64,000 nt of DNA from the NCBI GenBank assembly GCA_028817435.1, contig JAPPPQ010000031.1:1-64000 (forward strand), given 5' to 3'. The notes below the pieces were generated by a model, which saw only the letters and a program-made list of their open reading frames with translations, was not told the DNA's origin and did no database searches. A program made the translations under genes and the position numbers. Positions 60,654 through 64,000 of this stretch are shown here, piece by piece. Within the stretch, counting starts at the first letter, position 1. Every line of letters starts with the position of its first letter. This DNA is from Deltaproteobacteria bacterium (GTDB lineage Bacteria > Myxococcota_A > UBA9160 > UBA6930).

Positions 60654-63542
60654 TCAGAAGTCGTAGCGGAGGTTCGCTCCCCAGGTTGCGCCCGCGCCCT
60701 TGGCCACCAGATACTGGTTCAGGAAGGCCACATGGAACACGCCGCCCACATAATCCTCGTCGAGAATGTTGCGGCCCCAGAAGGTGAGCTCCCATGCGCC
60801 GGGCCGCCCCACGCCCTGCCCCAGGCCCCCGAAGGCAATGCTGGCGTTCACCAGAATGCGGTCGCCGTTGTGCGCCAGGTTCAGCGGCGAAACCCACTGC
60901 TTGGATTGGAAGGTGCTGTCCACGCCCAGGGTGAGGGTGTAGCCGCCGGACAGGTTGGTGCGGTGCAGCAGGCCCAAGTATGCCTGGTTCTCGGAGGTGC
61001 GCGGCAGGGTCTTGCCGCTTACATCGCCGCTGCCAACCCGCTGCGCCACGGGGGCGTTGGGGTTGACGCAGGGCAACGGCGCGCCGGCCTGGGTGCTGCA
61101 GCCGATGGTGCCAATGGCCTCCTGGTAAATGGTGCCGTCTTCAAACTTGGGGTTCAGGGCGCTGAAGCCGAAGAGCATGGTCAGGGAATCGCTGAGCGCC
61201 GCGGTGCCCTCCACCTCGAAGCCAATGTTGGTTGCGCTGCCCAGGTTGCCGATGACGAAGTTCGCGCCAGCAATCGGCGCGCCGTTCTGGTCGAGCTGCG
61301 TCTCCTGCACCTGCATATCTTCCCAGTCCACATAGAAGACTGCGGCGTTCAACTGCAGGCGGCCTTCCATCAGGGCGCTCTTTGCGCCCAGCTCGAAGGT
61401 GAGGTTCGATTCTTCGTCGTAGCTGAGCTGGTCTTGGCGCACAGCGTTGTTGAAGCCGCCCGCCTTCACGCCCGATGCGCCGTAGGCGTAGAGCAGCGTT
61501 TGGGGCAGGCCGCGCCATTCTACGGTGAGGCGCGGCGTAATGTAGGTGAAGTTCTCCTCGTCCTTCAGCGGCGCGCCCGAGAAGTTATAGACCTGGCCGA
61601 CGGGGCTGTCGCAGCCCGGAGGGCTGGGCGCGGGTTGCCCCGGAGGACCCGGGGGCGTGGGAGCGGCCATGCAGTTCAGCGCCGTGCGGCCCATCTGGTT
61701 CAGGCTGGGCGTAACGCGCTGCACCTCCTTGCTCTCCCGGGTGAAGCGCGCTTCCAGCGCCACGCGCCACACATTCAGGAAGTCGTAGCTCACGCTGGCA
61801 AAGGCGGCGGCAATTTCGTCGTCAAAGCGCGTCAGTTCCGCCTGCACGGGGTTGGCCCGGAAGCTGGCCGGGTTCAGCACCAGCAGCCCGTCGGCGTTGG
61901 TGGTGAACAGGGCGGGGTTGATGTTCTGTGAAGTGGGAGCCGTCGGCGTCGGCACGCCGGGCGGCAACACGGTGCCGGGCGGCAACGGAACGGGGACGAA
62001 ATCACCGGGGGTGTAGATGCCCTGATAAACGGCCCGCTGGCTGGTGGGGCTGGTGCCGAGCAGCGGCGTGTAGAACTCCTGGAAGTGCTCCTCGTCATCC
62101 ACACGCGAGTAGTAAAGCCCGCCGCTCACCTCGAAATCGCCGTAGAACCACTCCGCGCGCAGCTCGTGCGAGGTGGATTCCAGCTTGGTAATGGGCCGCC
62201 CGCTGAACTGGTTGACATGGAAGGTGGTGAAGCCCGACATCGGGTCAATGCCCGCCGTCAGCGGCCCGGGGCCGTCCGGATCTGAGGTGTAGACTTTGTT
62301 CGGCACCGTGATGCGCGAACCCACCAGCGGGTTGCGGTCTGCGTTGCCGCCGTTGGTGAAGGCGTCGTATTCCGTCCAGCCGAACAGATAGGAGAGGACG
62401 AGATCGCTGTTGATCTCCCATTCTGCGCGGAAGCTGGCGATGCTGGTCTCGGCGTCCAGCCCCACGGAGCGCGGGTCCACCAGAATGCCGCTGGGCCGGT
62501 TGTCCGGCCCCGCGCCGCTGGGAACGGGCACGGGAACACCGGCGGGCTGGATCATGAAGGCCGTAGCGGGGCCGGGCTGGCTGGGAAGCTCGCCGCAAAA
62601 CAGCGTGTTGCCCACGGTGGCGGGCGCGCCGCTGAAAATGCCCGGGCGCAACGCCTGGTTGCAGTTCAGGTCGCCGTGCTGCGAAAAGCCCACGCGGCCC
62701 GAGTTTGCGCCCCACAGCACATAGTAGGGCGCGGGCTCGCGCTCGGTTTCGTTGTGGTAGTAGCTGGCGGTGAAGGAGAGCTCTTCCAGCGGGCGGTAGG
62801 TGAGCGCCAGGCTGCCGGCCTTGTCGTCCCAGCCGCCGAGAGCGTCGGTGGTGGTGGCGCCGCCGAGATCGAGCCCGGCGTTGGGGTGATCGTTGCGGGT
62901 GTGGCCGTCGAAATCCGATGCGCCGAGGGCGATTTTGGCGAGCACTTTGTCGCCGCCCAGCGGGCCTGCGAGCTGCAGCTTGATGCTGCGCCGGTTGCCG
63001 CTGCCGGTATCTGCGCTCAAATGCCCCGAGGGCTCGTCCGTGGGCTGCCCGGTCACATAGTTGATGGCGCCGGCGAAGGCGTTGCGGCCGTAAAGGGCGT
63101 TTTGCGGGCCTTTCACCACCTCCACGCGCTGCACATCCAGCAGCCCGGGGTCGAACATTCCCTGCCGCTGCAGGTAAATGCCGTCCATGAAGACGCCCAC
63201 ATTCTGCACCCGCGCCGAGACGAAGCTGGTGCTGAGGCCGCGGATGACCGGGTAGCCGGTGTTGCCCGAGTTGGCGAAGGGCTCGTAGGTGAAGCCCACG
63301 GTGCGGGCGGCGATGTCTTCCAGGCCGCGCGCCCCCACGCTGTCGAGATCCCCGGCGTCCAGTGCGGTGATGGCCAGGGGCACATCCTGCAGCGATTCCT
63401 CGCGCCTGCGCGCGGTGACGATGATCTCGTCAATTGCGGACATCTGCTCCTCGCCGGAGGCTTCCTGCGCCTCTGCCGGGAACGGGAAGCCCGCCGCCAG
63501 TGCCAGCGCCAGCGCGCTGGCCGAAATGCCCTCAAGCCTCAT
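60654..63542 (-). CDS. TonB-dependent outer-membrane receptor
   Basis: A 962-residue receptor. A signal peptide (cleavage near AEAQEA) is followed by a TonB box (DEIIVTARRREES), a plug domain (QDVPLAITALDAGDLDSVGARGLEDIAARTVGFTYEP...), and a beta-barrel ending in NLRYDF with the terminal Phe typical of outer-membrane proteins. These receptors import siderophores, vitamin B12, haem or large substrates. The sequence resembles the large receptor group of aquatic proteobacteria. GAGGAGG precedes the ATG. The isochorismatase-like gene follows at once. Ligand unknown; a tetrapyrrole or aromatic is possible. Confidence 0.92.
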   Translation of the reverse strand: MRLEGISASALALALAAGFPFPAEAQEASGEEQMSAIDEIIVTARRREESLQDVPLAITALDAGDLDSVGARGLEDIAARTVGFTYEPFANSGNTGYPVIRGLSTSFVSARVQNVGVFMDGIYLQRQGMFDPGLLDVQRVEVVKGPQNALYGRNAFAGAINYVTGQPTDEPSGHLSADTGSGNRRSIKLQLAGPLGGDKVLAKIALGASDFDGHTRNDHPNAGLDLGGATTTDALGGWDDKAGSLALTYRPLEELSFTASYYHNETEREPAPYYVLWGANSGRVGFSQHGDLNCNQALRPGIFSGAPATVGNTLFCGELPSQPGPATAFMIQPAGVPVPVPSGAGPDNRPSGILVDPRSVGLDAETSIASFRAEWEINSDLVLSYLFGWTEYDAFTNGGNADRNPLVGSRITVPNKVYTSDPDGPGPLTAGIDPMSGFTTFHVNQFSGRPITKLESTSHELRAEWFYGDFEVSGGLYYSRVDDEEHFQEFYTPLLGTSPTSQRAVYQGIYTPGDFVPVPLPPGTVLPPGVPTPTAPTSQNINPALFTTNADGLLVLNPASFRANPVQAELTRFDDEIAAAFASVSYDFLNVWRVALEARFTRESKEVQRVTPSLNQMGRTALNCMAAPTPPGPPGQPAPSPPGCDSPVGQVYNFSGAPLKDEENFTYITPRLTVEWRGLPQTLLYAYGASGVKAGGFNNAVRQDQLSYDEESNLTFELGAKSALMEGRLQLNAAVFYVDWEDMQVQETQLDQNGAPIAGANFVIGNLGSATNIGFEVEGTAALSDSLTMLFGFSALNPKFEDGTIYQEAIGTIGCSTQAGAPLPCVNPNAPVAQRVGSGDVSGKTLPRTSENQAYLGLLHRTNLSGGYTLTLGVDSTFQSKQWVSPLNLAHNGDRILVNASIAFGGLGQGVGRPGAWELTFWGRNILDEDYVGGVFHVAFLNQYLVAKGAGATWGANLRYDF

Positions 63543-63742
63543 GGTGCAATCCTCCTCGCCACCTGCGCCGCGCGGCGCGGCGCTGGGATAATGTTATACC
63601 ATCCACCCGCCCCTGGCGCTAAAATAATTCGCCCGTCCCCGGCCCCCCGCAAGGGCGGCGGAACGCCCGAGGGGCCGCAAAGGGCCGGAAAAGCCCCCAA
63701 ACCGCCGGGCGGAGGGAGCGCCGGGCTGAGGGAGAATTCGCC

Positions 63743-64000
63743 GTGTCTGCCAACGCACCGGATTCCCCGCAGGGAGAACGGCGGCTCCAAAGCTACCTGG
63801 GCATTCGCCTCATGCCCGGGGTGCGGCCCGTCAATATGGCGGCCTTCTACATCGCCGTGCTGTTCTCCACGCTGGTCTTCGCCTTCATGACCCAGGCGCA
63901 GGCCCTGCTGCTGACCACCACCCTGGGGGTAGAGGCGGCGCGGGCGGGCGGCGTTGGCGGAGGCATTGTGCTGTGGGGAAGCTGGGTGGTGATTTTGTGC
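63743..64000 (+). CDS. Transporter N-terminus, MFS-like (partial)
   Basis: The frame runs off the right edge after 86 codons. From a GTG after GAGGGAGA it encodes a polar start (VSANAPDSPQGERRLQSYLG) then hydrophobic helices NMAAFYIAVLFSTLVFAFMTQAQALLL and GGIVLWGSWVVIL. This resembles the first helices of an MFS exporter. It is divergent from the TonB receptor (about 200 bases apart; the gap 63,543-63,742 shows no clear promoter except ATAATGTTATACC near 63,590). Incomplete, so family assignment is tentative. Confidence 0.5.
   Translation, partial: MSANAPDSPQGERRLQSYLGIRLMPGVRPVNMAAFYIAVLFSTLVFAFMTQAQALLLTTTLGVEAARAGGVGGGIVLWGSWVVILC

Noticed and set aside
1-64000. tRNA, rRNA or CRISPR array
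   Set aside because: No cloverleaf, conserved rRNA segment or regularly spaced direct repeats were found on reading both strands; a covariance search could still reveal small RNAs.

Overview
The window reads as a chromosomal segment of a G+C-rich diderm bacterium, most likely a proteobacterium. Supporting this are a GroEL with a GGM-rich tail, a TonB-dependent receptor with a signal peptide and C-terminal Phe, an RND efflux pair with a lipoprotein adaptor, and many catabolic enzymes. No rRNA, tRNA or CRISPR array was seen. The lineage cannot be fixed from sequence alone. Several restriction-modification loci plus aromatic/tetrapyrrole-type catabolism would fit a marine or symbiotic heterotroph, but that is inference.

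Layout. 1-7.2 kb: groEL 3' end, periplasmic cyclophilin, class I fructose-bisphosphate aldolase, RND adaptor plus pump, CitE/HpcH-type lyase. 7.2-12 kb: a single-chain Type IIG-like restriction-methylation enzyme, a VOC protein, and an orphan adenine methyltransferase with a possible restriction-gene remnant. 12-19.7 kb: PspC/PGPGW membrane pair, LLM flavin oxidoreductase, octaheme cytochrome c-TPR protein, an ECF sigma factor overlapping an unusual anti-sigma/bactofilin-like membrane fusion, and small membrane proteins. 19.7-23.1 kb: a reverse-strand catabolic cluster (two SDRs, a lipocalin-like protein, a 2-hydroxychromene-2-carboxylate isomerase-like protein). 23.3-27.4 kb: A+T-richer BcgI-like RM + S system with a membrane protein. 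27.5-30.6 kb: DUF3604 protein and a PEP mutase/isocitrate lyase family enzyme. 30.6-33.8 kb: A+T-richer island with a one-polypeptide R-M-S enzyme preceded by a class 3 lipase. 34-49 kb: a tightly overlapping 12-gene reverse operon, then a divergent pair of two-gene units. 49-60 kb: two Panacea antitoxin genes (one with a toxin), then a Type III mod/res system split by a reverse-strand SIR2 two-gene unit. 60-64 kb: isochorismatase-family amidase, TonB receptor, and the start of an MFS-like transporter.

The most striking region is 34-49 kb. It holds three proteins that I recognise by motif as distant relatives of red chlorophyll catabolite reductase / ferredoxin-dependent bilin reductases. They lie beside a Rieske oxygenase of the pheophorbide a oxygenase/VanA type, a chlorophyllase-like hydrolase, a flavin hydroxylase, an acyl-CoA dehydrogenase-type flavoprotein, an aldehyde dehydrogenase, an arylmalonate decarboxylase/maleate isomerase-type enzyme and a tandem nitrilase-fold amidase. 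A DUF2499-DUF3593 membrane pair, which I associate with cyanobacteria and plastids, sits next to them. My hypothesis is a tetrapyrrole (chlorophyll or bilin catabolite) uptake-and-degradation locus in a non-photosynthetic bacterium.

The second theme is defence. Five DNA-methyltransferase loci of different architectures, a SIR2-based two-gene unit nested inside a Type III system, and a Panacea toxin-antitoxin pair are spliced between metabolic genes, often with only a few bases or overlapping codons at the junctions.
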